From assembly GCA_964467585.1 (NCBI GenBank), contig CAYXRF010000008.1:1-64000 (forward strand): a stretch of 64,000 nt of DNA, read 5' to 3'. Within the stretch, counting starts at the first letter, position 1. Every line of letters begins with the position of its first letter. Shown here piece after piece: positions 17,920-25,481 of the stretch. The stretch comes from CALVLD01 sp964467585. GTDB lineage: Bacteria; Bacillota; Clostridia; Christensenellales; CAG-138. The notes beneath the pieces were generated by a model that saw nothing but the letters and a program-made list of their open reading frames with translations, was not told where the DNA came from and did not search any database. Both the position numbers and the translations under genes were made by a program.

Positions 17920-17928
17920 ATTATAGCA
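17920..17928 (-). promoter_or_regulatory. Extended -10 promoter of the VTC cluster
   Basis: The minus strand reads TGCTATAAT, a full -10 with TG extension. The start site would be near 17913, about 43 bases before the VTC start codon. No consensus -35 is visible; a palindrome occupies the region just upstream. Confidence 0.7.
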
Positions 17929-17948
17929 TATGTGAATGGCATATGACC

Positions 17949-17962
17949 GTCACAATTGTGAC
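17949..17962. promoter_or_regulatory. Perfect 14-base palindrome upstream of the VTC promoter
   Basis: GTCACAATTGTGAC is identical on both strands and is centred about 42 bases upstream of the predicted VTC start site, a typical activator position. It resembles a dimeric regulator operator. It also sits 25 bases beyond the stop of the dipeptidase gene, but its short stem and lack of T-run argue against a terminator. Confidence 0.55.
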
Positions 17963-17987
17963 AAAGTTTTAACAATTATTTCACAAT

Positions 17988-18929
17988 TCAACGATTGTCA
18001 GAGGTTTGACACAAATCAAGCATCAGTTTGAGCAGATTGTCGCAGCATATGGCGCGAACGGCGGACTGATCAAAGCCGCGGCGCTGCAGCTCCTCAGCGA
18101 TTAGTGGAAGCCCCGCAGGCGTTTCAAGCCCACGCGGATAAACGCCCATGCCGTCAAAATCAGAGCCGATGGCGGCGCAGCGCAGTCCGCCGACCTCAGC
18201 GATATGCTCTATGTGGTCAACGATGTTATCAACCGTCGCTTCACGCAAGGAGGTAAGCTGCTTGTGATAAAAATTGACGCCAACGGTTCCGCCGCGCAGT
18301 GCTATCTCACGGATATGCTCATCGCAAAGCGACCGCGGACTTGAAAACACCGAGCGGGAATTTGAGTGGGATGCAAACACACGAACGTTCTCCGCCAAAA
18401 CGTCGTCAATACCCGCATCATTAAGATGTGAAACGTCAACCGCCATGCCTATTCTGCCCATCTCACGCACAATTTCTTTGCCGAGGGAAGTAAGCCCCTT
18501 GCGGTTTTTTTTAAGCGCGGGGTGCGCAAGCTCGTTGGGGGTATTCCATGTAAGAGTCATCGCCGCAACGCCCATGCGTGAGAAGCAGCGCAGATTCTCC
18601 GCAAGCCCCTCAATCGCCTCACCGCCCTCAATCGTAAGCACGGCTGCAATTTTTTCGCCTTCAACGTCAAAATCGGGTGAAAGCTTGACAAGCGTGGGGT
18701 TTGAAGAAAGCATCCTCTCGTACGCGTCCGCCATAGCAAGAAACTGGCTTATGGCGGGCTTTTTCATAGCCATGTCAATCCATGCGGCAAAAAGCTGAAG
18801 CTTTACGTTGCCCTTTTTCAGTGCGCGCAGCGAAACCGCCTGCCGCAGTGCTTTGCCATTCAGATCATAACCGGAATTAACCATTCCGTACAAAAAATCA
18901 CAATGCCCGTCGGAAAAAGGAACGCTCAC
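17988..18929 (-). CDS. M19 membrane dipeptidase family protein
   Basis: 313 residues from a GTG at 18929 with GGAGG 6 bases upstream. The binuclear zinc site is recognisable: D-G-H-C-D-F (His-x-Asp), I-E-G-G-E (Glu), V-D-V-S-H-L (His) and F-A-S-H-S-N-S-R (His). The fold is a TIM-barrel amidohydrolase. Relatives hydrolyse dipeptides, sometimes D-amino-acid or cell-wall-derived ones. No signal peptide is seen, so a cytosolic role is likely despite the family name. It lies downstream of rny beyond a good terminator, so it may have its own promoter. Confidence 0.87.
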   Translation of the reverse strand: MSVPFSDGHCDFLYGMVNSGYDLNGKALRQAVSLRALKKGNVKLQLFAAWIDMAMKKPAISQFLAMADAYERMLSSNPTLVKLSPDFDVEGEKIAAVLTIEGGEAIEGLAENLRCFSRMGVAAMTLTWNTPNELAHPALKKNRKGLTSLGKEIVREMGRIGMAVDVSHLNDAGIDDVLAENVRVFASHSNSRSVFSSPRSLCDEHIREIALRGGTVGVNFYHKQLTSLREATVDNIVDHIEHIAEVGGLRCAAIGSDFDGMGVYPRGLETPAGLPLIAEELQRRGFDQSAVRAICCDNLLKLMLDLCQTSDNR

Positions 18930-18955
18930 AGCAGACCTCCAAAAACATCTAAATA

Positions 18956-18983
18956 TCAAAAAACGCCCGTGTTAAGCGGGCGC
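18956..18983 (-). terminator. Intrinsic terminator of rny
   Basis: Read on the minus strand, CGCCCG and CGGGCG flank a 7-base loop and run directly into TTTTTT. Confidence 0.85.
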
Positions 18984-18999
18984 TTATGCTCAATAACGG

Positions 19000-20550
19000 T
19001 TACTTCGCAAACTCAACGGCACGCGTTTCACGGATTACGTTAACCTTAATTTGACCGGGATACTCAAGCTCCGACTCAATGCGTTTAACGATATCCTTAG
19101 CCAATACTATGGTGTCCGCGTCGTTAACATTCTCAGGCTTAACCATAATACGCACCTCACGACCGGCTTGGATCGCAAATACCTTGTCAACGCCCTCGAA
19201 CGAGTTAGCAATCTCCTCCAGCTTTTCAAGACGCTTGATGTAGTTTTCAAGCGTTTCACGCCTTGCGCCGGGACGCGCCGCGCTTATGGCGTCAGCCGCC
19301 TGAACAAGCACTGCCTCAACGGCGTTCGGCTCGATATCGCCGTGGTGAGCAAGTATCGCGTGAACGATCTGGTTGTTCTCACGGTATTTTTTGGCAAGAT
19401 CCGCACCAATCTGGTTATGCGGGCCTTCAACCTCGTGATCCACAGCCTTGCCTATATCGTGCAGAAGCCCTGCACGCTTTGCAAGCTGCACGTTAACGCC
19501 CAGCTCCTCAGCCATAAGACCCGCAAGATGAGCGACCTCGATGCTGTGCTTCAGCACGTTCTGACCGTAGCTCGTGCGATATTTCAGCCTGCCAAGCAGA
19601 CGAACCAGCTCATGATGCAAGCCGTGTACGCCAACCTCAAATATGGCGGCCTCGCCCGCTTCACGAATTGAGGTGTCAACCTCCTTGCGTGCCTTTTCAA
19701 CCATTTCTTCAATGCGTGCGGGATGAATACGCCCGTCAAGCACAAGCTTTTCAAGCGCGATACGCGCAACCTCACGGCGGACGGGATCAAATCCGGAAAG
19801 TATAACGGCCTCGGGGGTGTCGTCAATTATAAGATCCACACCGGTTGCCGTTTCAAACGTGCGAATGTTCCTTCCCTCACGCCCGATAATACGGCCCTTC
19901 ATTTCATCGTTGGGCAGAGGCACAACGGAAATAGTCGTTTCCGCAACATGGTCTGCGGCACAGCGCTGAATTGCCATCGAGATGATGTTCACAGCGCGGC
20001 GGTCCGCTTCAGCCTTTGCCTTTGATTCGATATCACGAATCATCAGCGCCGCTTCATGCCGAGTTTCTTTCTCAGCGTTGTTAAGAATAACGGTGCGCGC
20101 TTCGTCTGCGGTCATGGCCGCAATGCGCTCAAGCTCCTCAGTCTGCTTGTCATGAATGGACTTGATGGAAGCCTCCATATCGTCAACTTCCTTGGCGCGC
20201 TGTGTCAGCAGCTCCTCACGCTTTTCAAGACTGTCCTGCTTTTTGTCAAAGCTTTCTTCCTTTTGCTGCAAACGGCGTTCACCGCGCTGCAGCTCGTTTC
20301 TGCGCTCTCGATTTTCTCTCTCCTGCTCGGTTTTTAGCCGATAGACTTCTTCCTTTGCTTCGATAATAGTTTCTTTCTTTAACGTTTCAGCACGCTTTTG
20401 CGCGTCGTCGATCATTTTTTTAACTGCATCTTCAGCCTTGGCAACCTTCGCCTCGGCGATGTTTCGCCTGTAAAAATAACCTATCGCTATGCCGATACCG
20501 GCAGAAACAAGGATCATCGCGGCAAGAATCAAAAAATGCCACCATTCCAT
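19000..20550 (-). CDS. rny: Ribonuclease Y
   Basis: 516 residues from the ATG at 20550. A TTG at 20562 also follows a GGAAGG sequence but with tight spacing, so the true start may be four codons longer. A single N-terminal membrane helix is followed by a long charged coiled coil (about 30-200), a KH domain (G-R-I-I-G-R-E-G-R-N-I-R near 220) and an HD domain with the catalytic pair in G-L-L-H-D-I-G-K-A. RNase Y starts mRNA decay at the membrane. Length and layout match the family (about 520). Confidence 0.95.
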   Translation of the reverse strand: MEWWHFLILAAMILVSAGIGIAIGYFYRRNIAEAKVAKAEDAVKKMIDDAQKRAETLKKETIIEAKEEVYRLKTEQERENRERRNELQRGERRLQQKEESFDKKQDSLEKREELLTQRAKEVDDMEASIKSIHDKQTEELERIAAMTADEARTVILNNAEKETRHEAALMIRDIESKAKAEADRRAVNIISMAIQRCAADHVAETTISVVPLPNDEMKGRIIGREGRNIRTFETATGVDLIIDDTPEAVILSGFDPVRREVARIALEKLVLDGRIHPARIEEMVEKARKEVDTSIREAGEAAIFEVGVHGLHHELVRLLGRLKYRTSYGQNVLKHSIEVAHLAGLMAEELGVNVQLAKRAGLLHDIGKAVDHEVEGPHNQIGADLAKKYRENNQIVHAILAHHGDIEPNAVEAVLVQAADAISAARPGARRETLENYIKRLEKLEEIANSFEGVDKVFAIQAGREVRIMVKPENVNDADTIVLAKDIVKRIESELEYPGQIKVNVIRETRAVEFAK

Positions 20551-20630
20551 AATAAGGTTCAAAAATCCTTCCCAATATATAATGTGCATCGCAAGCCCAC
20601 AAAAAGCCTACGTTAACAGCACTCCCTAAC

Positions 20631-20659
20631 ATTATAGCGATAAAATCCTCTATAGTCAA
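20631..20659 (-). promoter_or_regulatory. Consensus SigA promoter of rny
   Basis: On the minus strand TTGACT (20654-20659) and TATAAT (20631-20636) are 17 bases apart. The leader to the start codon is about 75 bases. Confidence 0.8.
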
Positions 20660-20848
20660 CAAGGGCATTATGACTTCAGAGCCTTTGATTGAAATATACT
20701 ATTGGTTAACACCATTCACCTTAAAAAGACCGCATATGACTTCGACATAAAGCGTTAACAACACACGAAAAAGCGAACGGTATTCGCCGCCGTGCCGAAA
20801 ACAGACGCTGCTGCTGTGCCGACAACGCAAACGAAATATCGTGCTGAT

Positions 20849-20878
20849 GAATTGAAAAAGATATTCCGCGAAAGAATA
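20849..20878 (+). promoter_or_regulatory. Possible forespore-type promoter of spoVAC
   Basis: GAATT at 20849-20853, then 15 bases, then CGAAAGAATA. This differs by one base per box from the SigF/SigG patterns (GYWTA or GHATR, and GGnnAnAnT). It is weaker than the two other matches in the window and is offered only as a candidate. Confidence 0.3.
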
Positions 20879-20905
20879 TGTGTGTTATAAAGCAAGGAGG
20901 TAAAT

Positions 20906-21382
20906 ATGTCAAGGCAAAAACTGAACGAGGCTGAAATGGTTGAGCATGAGAGCTATCGCCGCATGGTAAAGGCAAGAATGCCGCGCAGCAAAACGCTTTC
21001 TCAGTGTGTAATGGCTTTTTTGATAGGCGGACTTATCTGCTGCATAGGTCAGCTTGTAAATGATCTGGGCGTGGTTTGGCTGCATCTCAGCAAGGACGAC
21101 AGCGGTTCGTTCACATCGGTGGTTATGATTTTTATCGGCGCTCTGCTCACGGGAATAGGCGTTTACGACAGAATAGGAAGCGTCGCCGGGGCAGGCTCCG
21201 TTGTGCCGATAACCGGCTTTGCCAACTCAATCGTGTCCCCCGCGATGGAGCACAGGCGCGAGGGGCTTGTTATGGGCGTTGGCGCACAGCTGTTTTCAAT
21301 TGCGGGACCCGTATTGGTTTACGGCATAACAACATCCGTTGTTGTGGGAATTATCGCGTGGCTGATTACATTATGCGGATGA
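20906..21382 (+). CDS. spoVAC: Stage V sporulation protein AC
   Basis: 158 residues, close to the B. subtilis SpoVAC length of 150. AAGGAGG precedes the ATG. Conserved stretches are F-L-I-G-G-L-I-C-C-I-G-Q, G-A-L-L-T-G-I-G-V-Y-D-R-I-G, and A-G-A-G-S-V-V-P-I-T-G-F-A-N-S-I-V-S-P-A-M-E. Four to five membrane helices are visible. SpoVA proteins form the inner-membrane channel for calcium dipicolinate in forming and germinating spores; SpoVAC alone behaves as a mechanosensitive channel in B. subtilis. spoVAD and spoVAE are not next to it here. Confidence 0.9.
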   Translation: MSRQKLNEAEMVEHESYRRMVKARMPRSKTLSQCVMAFLIGGLICCIGQLVNDLGVVWLHLSKDDSGSFTSVVMIFIGALLTGIGVYDRIGSVAGAGSVVPITGFANSIVSPAMEHRREGLVMGVGAQLFSIAGPVLVYGITTSVVVGIIAWLITLCG

Positions 21383-21418
21383 TTTGTGCATAGTGATAAA
21401 TAAGTGATGTATGTATAT

Positions 21419-21447
21419 GTTTAGGTTTCGATAAGTTCGGCAACAAT
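21419..21447 (+). promoter_or_regulatory. SigF-type promoter of the RsfA-like gene
   Basis: GTTTA (21419-21423), a 15-base spacer, and GGCAACAAT (21439-21447) satisfy the GYWTA-N15-GGnnAnAnT pattern reported for SigF. The start codon is 35 bases downstream. Confidence 0.6.
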
Positions 21448-21481
21448 TCATATAAATAAATCACCGTAAGGGGGCAGATAT

Positions 21482-22255
21482 ATGCACAACCAAACAAATC
21501 CCTACACAAGACCGACGGGCGGATGGAGCGCGGAGGAGGAGGAAATGCTGTTCTCGGAGGCGTCGCGCTGCCGCAGACACGGCAAGCCGCTCAGAAGCGC
21601 GTTTGATTACGTTGCGGAGCGCACACGCAGGCAGCCGAACAGCGTGCGGAACCACTTTTACGCAAGGCTAAAGGACGGCGACTGCGGGGCTTGGGACATC
21701 GCTCCCGCCGCATTCGTTCCGTTTGAAAACGAAGAAACCGAAGCGCTTGTGCGCGAAATACTCACAGCAAAGGCAAACGGAGAATCCGTTCGCGCCTGCA
21801 CTCTGCGTCTGGCAAACGGCGACACAAAGCTGATGCTGCGCTTTCAAAACAAATACAGAGCCATACTCAAGCGTGACCCTTCAATGCTTAGAAGGATAGC
21901 GGAGGAGCTTAACGCACGCGGCATACCCGCGGGGTTCGAATCAAATGATTTCAGAAGCAAAGCCATCTCGGGTACACGCGCAGGCGAGGCGGACGCAGCG
22001 ATATCGCTTATCGCTTCACTTGCCAAAAAAGCGGGAGAGGTTGACGCGCTGACAGAAAGAATTCGTTTTCAGGAAAAGGAAAACGAGTCTCAGCGCGAAA
22101 GGTTCAGACTGCTTCAAACGATGTTTTCACGCCTTGCGGAGGTAAGCCGTGCGCTTGCGGCGGCGGTTATGGGCGGAAGCCTTTCTCCGGAGGCTCGTGC
22201 GGAGCTTCTGGGCGGCATAGACGACTGCGAAAAGATTGCCGCGCTTATCGGTTGA
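21482..22255 (+). CDS. RsfA-like Myb/SANT-type DNA-binding regulator
   Basis: 257 residues, preceded by AAGGGGG. The N-terminal part (about 14-62) reads W-S-A-E-E-E-E-M-L-F ... F-D-Y-V-A-E-R-T-R-R-Q-P-N-S-V-R-N-H-F-Y, a Myb/SANT-like helix-turn-helix as in the RsfA/YlbO family. The middle is helical and basic, and the C-terminal third (about 185-230) forms a coiled coil. B. subtilis RsfA is a forespore regulator that tunes SigF-dependent genes and is itself SigF-dependent; the promoter found here fits that. It overlaps the convergent rsmA gene by 11 bases at its 3' end. A different SANT-type regulator cannot be excluded. Confidence 0.65.
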   Translation: MHNQTNPYTRPTGGWSAEEEEMLFSEASRCRRHGKPLRSAFDYVAERTRRQPNSVRNHFYARLKDGDCGAWDIAPAAFVPFENEETEALVREILTAKANGESVRACTLRLANGDTKLMLRFQNKYRAILKRDPSMLRRIAEELNARGIPAGFESNDFRSKAISGTRAGEADAAISLIASLAKKAGEVDALTERIRFQEKENESQRERFRLLQTMFSRLAEVSRALAAAVMGGSLSPEARAELLGGIDDCEKIAALIG

Positions 22256-23063
22256 GCGCTTCAGCCATCAAAACAAACTGTGAAACAGAGACTGCCTCGG
22301 CGCGGATGCTTCGGGGCAGTCCCGCGCTGTCAATCAAAGCGATTGCATCGTCCTTTGTAATCCCCGCGGCTGTAAGATTGTTCAAAAGTGTTTTGCGGCG
22401 CATTGAAAAAGCCGTGCGGACAAGCCATTCAAGCCTTTCGGGAAGCATCGTCTCTTTTCTGTTTAGCTGAAGAACAACGGAGCTGACCTCGGGCGTGGGA
22501 TAATATGCCTCCTTGGAAAGGCGCATCACAACCTCAATATCGTACATATATTGATAAAGTATGCTTAGCGGCACATATACGGGTTGGCTCGGCTTTGCCA
22601 AAAACCTCTCCGCCGCTTCCGTCTGCATCATAAGAGTCATTTGACGTATCGGCAGACCGCAAAGTATCATCCGCCTGCAAATCGGGGATGTAATATAATA
22701 TGGAAGATTGCCGCACACGGCAATATCACCGCCGCCGAGACGCGCATGAATATCCGCAAGATTGCATTTCAGAATATCGTCGTTCACCACAAAGCATGAA
22801 GCGGAGTCCGCAAAGCATGGATTTGCACACAGCTCGCTGGCAAGCCGTTCGTCAAGCTCCACGGCGGCAATACGCGCCCCGCTTTTTGCAATGGGAAAGG
22901 ATATCGCACCAAGCCCCGCGCCTATCTCGATGACGGGCAGACCTGCGGACGCAGCATATCGGGCTATCGCCTCAATTGCGCTGCCGTCAATCAAAAAATT
23001 CTGCCCCAAAGCCTTGTTGGGACGTATGCCAAGGGATTTAATGCTGTCAATCGCGTCAGACAA
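22245..23063 (-). CDS. rsmA: 16S rRNA adenine N6,N6-dimethyltransferase (KsgA)
   Basis: 272 residues from a TTG at 23063, chosen because GGAGG lies 8 bases upstream; an in-frame ATG at 23078 lacks a ribosome site but overlaps that GGAGG. Family motifs are K-A-L-G-Q-N-F-L, I-E-I-G-A-G-L-G (SAM binding) and N-L-P-Y-Y-I-T (catalytic). The enzyme dimethylates A1518/A1519 in helix 45 of 16S rRNA during small-subunit assembly. It follows the MATE transporter gene on the same strand. Its 3' end overlaps that of the RsfA-like gene. Confidence 0.93.
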   Translation of the reverse strand: MSDAIDSIKSLGIRPNKALGQNFLIDGSAIEAIARYAASAGLPVIEIGAGLGAISFPIAKSGARIAAVELDERLASELCANPCFADSASCFVVNDDILKCNLADIHARLGGGDIAVCGNLPYYITSPICRRMILCGLPIRQMTLMMQTEAAERFLAKPSQPVYVPLSILYQYMYDIEVVMRLSKEAYYPTPEVSSVVLQLNRKETMLPERLEWLVRTAFSMRRKTLLNNLTAAGITKDDAIALIDSAGLPRSIRAEAVSVSQFVLMAEALNR

Positions 23064-23078
23064 CGGGCTGCCCTCCAT

Positions 23079-24476
23079 TTATTTATGGTTATGCTGAAAC
23101 AACAGGTGCGGTTTGCGCACGCTTTTGCTTTCAAATCCGTGTATCCAATCGGAAAACAGATAGTAAAACAGATAGATTACCGAGCTGATGCTCCACGTTA
23201 TCGGATAAGCCCAATATATATACTCAATCTCATGTACATAGTGCATCATTATTGTAATGTAGACAATACGAAGCACACACCAAATTGAAAGCATAACAAC
23301 CATTGGCACAAACACCTTGCCCGAGCCTCGGCAGACAGAGGCGACAGCGTGTGAAAATGCCAACAGGCAGAAGAAAAATGCTTCAATTCGCGCTTGCTGT
23401 GCGCCAAGGCGTATTACCTCCGCGTTGTCGTCAAAAAGACTTATCAGGAAGGGAGCGAATATCCATATAAGCAGTCCGATAACCTCGGCTGTCAGCACAG
23501 CGGCGATTATACCAAAGCGTGACCCCTTCTTTGCGCGCTCATATTCACCCGCGCCAAGGTTTTGGCTTGTAAATGCGGTTAGCGCCATAGTAAAGCTTGT
23601 TATGGGCAAAAACGCAAAGCCCTCAATCTTTGAGTAAGAGCCATATGCCGCCGTGGCGTATTTGCCGAAGCCGTTGATATTTGTCTGCACAATAACATTT
23701 GCAATGGCAATAACGGAGTTTTGCACGCCGGAGGGAAGACCAAACTTTAATATCTCCTTCAGCATTTTGCCGTCAATGCGTATGCGGCGCAGATATACAC
23801 GACACATCGACCCCTTTTTGCAAAGGTGAAGCATACAAAGAACAACGCTTGCAAACTGTGAAACAGTCGTGGCGAACGCCGCCGCCCAGACGCCCCAGCG
23901 GAATACGGCAATGAAAAGCAGGTCAAGTATAACGTTAAGCACAGAAGATACAATAAGATATATAAGAGGATTGGTGCTGTCGCCAAGCGCATTCATTATG
24001 CCGCGGCAGGAGTTGTACATCACAATCGCAGTCGCACCCATAAAGTAGAAGCGAAAATACTCCACAGCCTCGGGCAAAACATCGGGATCGGTTGCCATCC
24101 ACTTCAAAAAAGTTGGGGTGAGCGTAACACCGACAACCGTCAGTACAATTCCGCATAAAAGGCTTACGGCAAGATTGGTATGCACTGCCTTGTCAACGCT
24201 GTCGTAATCCTTTGCACCGAAATATCGCCCTATCACAACGCCCGCGCCCATCGAAGCGCCAACAAAAAAGCTTATCATCAAAAAGATAAGCGTACCGGAC
24301 GAGCTGACGGCTGCAAGCGCGTCGGTGCCGAGATAGTTGCCGACGATAAGTGAATCGATTGTGTTGTAGAGCTGCTGAAACAGCTGGCTCAAAAAAACGG
24401 GCAGGGCAAACCCCGTTATGACCTTCCACGGACTGCCGACAGTCAAGTCCTTTGTCTTTTGCAGGCTTAGCTTCAT
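23079..24476 (-). CDS. MATE family efflux transporter
   Basis: 465 residues with twelve hydrophobic segments. The ATG at 24476 is used; a GTG sits one codon upstream. The opening G-S-P-W-K-V-I-T-G-F-A-L-P-V-F-L-S-Q-L-F-Q-Q-L-Y-N-T-I-D-S-L-I-V-G is the classical MATE first helix pair. The inverted repeat (about residue 240: F-G-L-P-S-G-V-Q-N-S) is present. Members exchange cations for drugs or metabolites; the substrate cannot be inferred. No regulator lies next to it. It may be co-transcribed with rsmA. Confidence 0.88.
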   Translation of the reverse strand: MKLSLQKTKDLTVGSPWKVITGFALPVFLSQLFQQLYNTIDSLIVGNYLGTDALAAVSSSGTLIFLMISFFVGASMGAGVVIGRYFGAKDYDSVDKAVHTNLAVSLLCGIVLTVVGVTLTPTFLKWMATDPDVLPEAVEYFRFYFMGATAIVMYNSCRGIMNALGDSTNPLIYLIVSSVLNVILDLLFIAVFRWGVWAAAFATTVSQFASVVLCMLHLCKKGSMCRVYLRRIRIDGKMLKEILKFGLPSGVQNSVIAIANVIVQTNINGFGKYATAAYGSYSKIEGFAFLPITSFTMALTAFTSQNLGAGEYERAKKGSRFGIIAAVLTAEVIGLLIWIFAPFLISLFDDNAEVIRLGAQQARIEAFFFCLLAFSHAVASVCRGSGKVFVPMVVMLSIWCVLRIVYITIMMHYVHEIEYIYWAYPITWSISSVIYLFYYLFSDWIHGFESKSVRKPHLLFQHNHK

Positions 24477-24550
24477 CACAAAAAGTACCTATCCGATCCT
24501 CAAACTGATAATTCAAACATCCGAAAGACGTTAATCCACCGAATAAGCCC

Positions 24551-24559
24551 ATTATAGCA
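24551..24559 (-). promoter_or_regulatory. Extended -10 promoter of the MATE gene
   Basis: The minus strand reads TGCTATAAT. The predicted start leaves a leader of about 70 bases to the MATE start codon. Confidence 0.6.
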
Positions 24560-24705
24560 TCATGGCAATCGTTTTTCATCATAACAGACAAATATATGAA
24601 TGGCGAACGGCATGCCCAAAGCATAAAAACAAAACTCGTCACAGCCTTGCTCGGCAATATCCAAAATGACAGTCCGACATCATATAATCGCTGTATCGCG
24701 CACGT

Positions 24706-24734
24706 TTGACATATGACATTCTATACGCTATAAT
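24706..24734 (+). promoter_or_regulatory. Perfect-consensus SigA promoter of trmK
   Basis: TTGACA (24706-24711), exactly 17 bases, then TATAAT (24729-24734). The ATG of trmK begins 7 bases after the hexamer, at the expected transcription start, leaving no room for a ribosome site. Confidence 0.85.
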
Positions 24735-24740
24735 GCTATC

Positions 24741-25481
24741 ATGAGATGTTGTGCGCATGACTATAATGCGCTTAGTCCGCGTCTTGCGGCGGCGTTTGAT
24801 ATGCTTGGCAGGGCAAAAATCGTTGCGGACGTCGGATGCGACCACGGCTGTCTTGCGGCGGCAGTTGCTTGTGAAGACGCCGCGCAGCGTGTTATCGCAA
24901 CAGACATAAGCAGCGCTTCGGTGGGCAAAACAAAAGCCCTTGCTCTTTCGTTGGGGCTTTCGGGACGCATTGAAGCGTTTCGTGCGGACGGTCTTTCGGG
25001 GCTGCTGCCAATGGTTGAGGGCAGCCCGTTTAAGATTGCCATATGCGGCATGGGCGGGGAGCTTATCGCGCATATACTTGAGCATGACATTGAGACGGCG
25101 CGGCGCGCTGCGCTGATAGTTATGCAGCCAATGCGTGGGGAGGCGGAGCTTCGCCTGTTTTTGCGGGAGCAAGGCTTTCGCATTGAGGATGAGCGTGTTG
25201 TGCGTGAGGGCGCAAGGTTTTATCAGCTTATCGCCGCAGCATACGGCAGCCAAGAGGCTATCCCCGACTGGTTTCCAACAGGCTTTTATCGCTTCGGATG
25301 GGTGATGACACAAAAGCGTGAGGCGGAGCTTTTGCCGCTGTTGCTGCATTTTCGCTCCGTATATCAGCGTGAGCTTATCCGTGCGGAGGGGTTTAACGTT
25401 CAACCGTCCGCATTGACCGAAACGATTGACGCAGTCAACATACTGATAGATTATCTGTCAGGGGGAGGATCAATAGAGTGA
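24741..25481 (+). CDS. trmK: tRNA (adenine(22)-N1)-methyltransferase
   Basis: 246 residues. The N-terminal L-S-P-R-L ... I-V-A-D-V-G-C-D-H-G and A-T-D-I-S are the TrmK SAM-binding motifs, and I-C-G-M-G-G-E-L-I is the catalytic loop. The family methylates A22 in the D-loop of tRNAs. No other in-frame ATG, GTG or TTG lies between 24741 and the SAM motif except codon 21, which is too late, so the ATG at the predicted +1 is the likely start and the mRNA appears leaderless. It is followed by the Nif3-like gene with a 4-base overlap. Confidence 0.9.
   Translation: MRCCAHDYNALSPRLAAAFDMLGRAKIVADVGCDHGCLAAAVACEDAAQRVIATDISSASVGKTKALALSLGLSGRIEAFRADGLSGLLPMVEGSPFKIAICGMGGELIAHILEHDIETARRAALIVMQPMRGEAELRLFLREQGFRIEDERVVREGARFYQLIAAAYGSQEAIPDWFPTGFYRFGWVMTQKREAELLPLLLHFRSVYQRELIRAEGFNVQPSALTETIDAVNILIDYLSGGGSIE

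Larger units (their letters stand above)
20551..20905. other. Intergenic region between rny and spoVAC
   Basis: About 355 bases. The rny side holds its promoter (20631-20659). The spoVAC side has a weak SigF/SigG-like match (20849-20878) and AAGGAGG. I see no convincing gene or structured RNA in the middle. Confidence 0.6.

Noticed and set aside
17949..17962. Palindrome after the dipeptidase gene as a terminator
   Set aside because: A self-complementary sequence without loop or T-run makes a poor terminator, and its place upstream of an extended -10 suits an operator better.
24639..25403. 254-codon minus-strand frame opposite trmK
   Set aside because: No family motif or ribosome site; the TrmK SAM and catalytic motifs are on the other strand behind a consensus promoter.
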